NCBI GenBank assembly: GCA_043228905.1
Contig: JBHGNT010000009.1
Coordinates: forward strand, 21,762,001 to 21,826,000
Length of the DNA: 64,000 nucleotides
Direction of reading: 5' to 3'
DNA from: Azolla caroliniana
Lineage: Eukaryota; Polypodiophyta
Of this stretch, positions 63,834 to 64,000 are shown piece after piece. The notes beneath the pieces were generated by a model. It searched no databases, was not told where the DNA came from, and was given only the letters and a program-made list of their open reading frames with translations. Position 1 is the stretch's first letter, and the number at the start of each line of letters is the position of its first letter. Both the position numbers and the translations under genes were made by a program.

Positions 63834-64000
63834 GTGTGCAAGAAGTAACGCTTAGACAAAAACCGAAGAACAGAATAACTAAAAAAACAGAGAACACATA
63901 GATTTTACCGTGGAAAACCCAAACTAGGAAAAACCACGTGGAGTCCACTTGCTCCGAAACAGATCATTGTGATGATGAGGGGGGTACAACAAGATACTCA
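63834..64000 (-). repeat. Copia LTR, related to the C5 LTR, running off the window
   Basis: Shares ttaccgtggaaaaccc, ggaaaaaccacg, gag(t/c)cca and ggtacaac with the C5 LTR (48222-48306) in the same orientation. A plausible left end is TGTGCAAGAAG at 63834. No primer site is seen to its left. Confidence 0.6.

Overview
This is nuclear DNA from a land plant with a repeat-rich genome. The evidence is a complete CYP78A-type cytochrome P450 gene (CYP78 is a plant family), a decayed A-type P450, and many Ty1/copia and Ty3/gypsy LTR retrotransposons nested in one another. The species cannot be read from the sequence. The P450 exons are very GC-rich, which is common in monocots but also occurs elsewhere.

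Layout. 1-18.8 kb is a nest of transposons: a minus-strand copia element (C1), a decayed plus-strand Ty3 element (E0) split in its integrase by a minus-strand gag-only element (E1), then copia and LTR fragments in a partly duplicated block (14.2-18.8 kb) with two solo LTRs and a CACTA transposase scrap. 20.2-21.8 kb holds a P450 pseudogene. 23.1-50.3 kb is a second nest: copia C2 broken by gag-only element E2, copia C3 broken by gag-only element E3, two Ty3 copies with gag, protease and RT remains (E4, E4b), a ten-copy 105-bp tandem array, a Ty3 integrase and 3' LTR (E5), and copia elements C5 and C4. 50.3-55.8 kb is AT-rich and nearly empty. 56.1-58.2 kb is the only apparently intact cellular gene, CYP78A-like. 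58.2-64 kb is mostly empty, with a LINE zinc-binding fragment near 60.5 kb and a copia LTR at the right edge.

How the elements relate. E1-E5 appear to be one Ty3 lineage. Their LTRs start TGTCG and end CGACA with small variation. The four elements that retain a primer site (E1-E4) share one that matches, from memory, the 3' end of plant tRNA-Trp. E1, E2, E3 and E5 share a purine-tract block before the 3' LTR. E1, E2 and E3 carry only gag, without zinc knuckle or pol, so they would depend on relatives such as E4 and E5. Their gag is followed by an iterated cassette encoding a LETSAV...GGG motif. Every usable insertion edge of this lineage lies against a 4-bp target of the form [A/C]CGN (one copy decayed to ATGG), which suggests a 4-bp duplication centred on CpG. 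I consider this gag-only/autonomous system with CpG-centred target sites the most interesting content of the window.

All transposon genes seen here have stops, frameshifts or truncations. Coordinates of LTR ends come from base-by-base reading; domain edges inside decayed elements are approximate.
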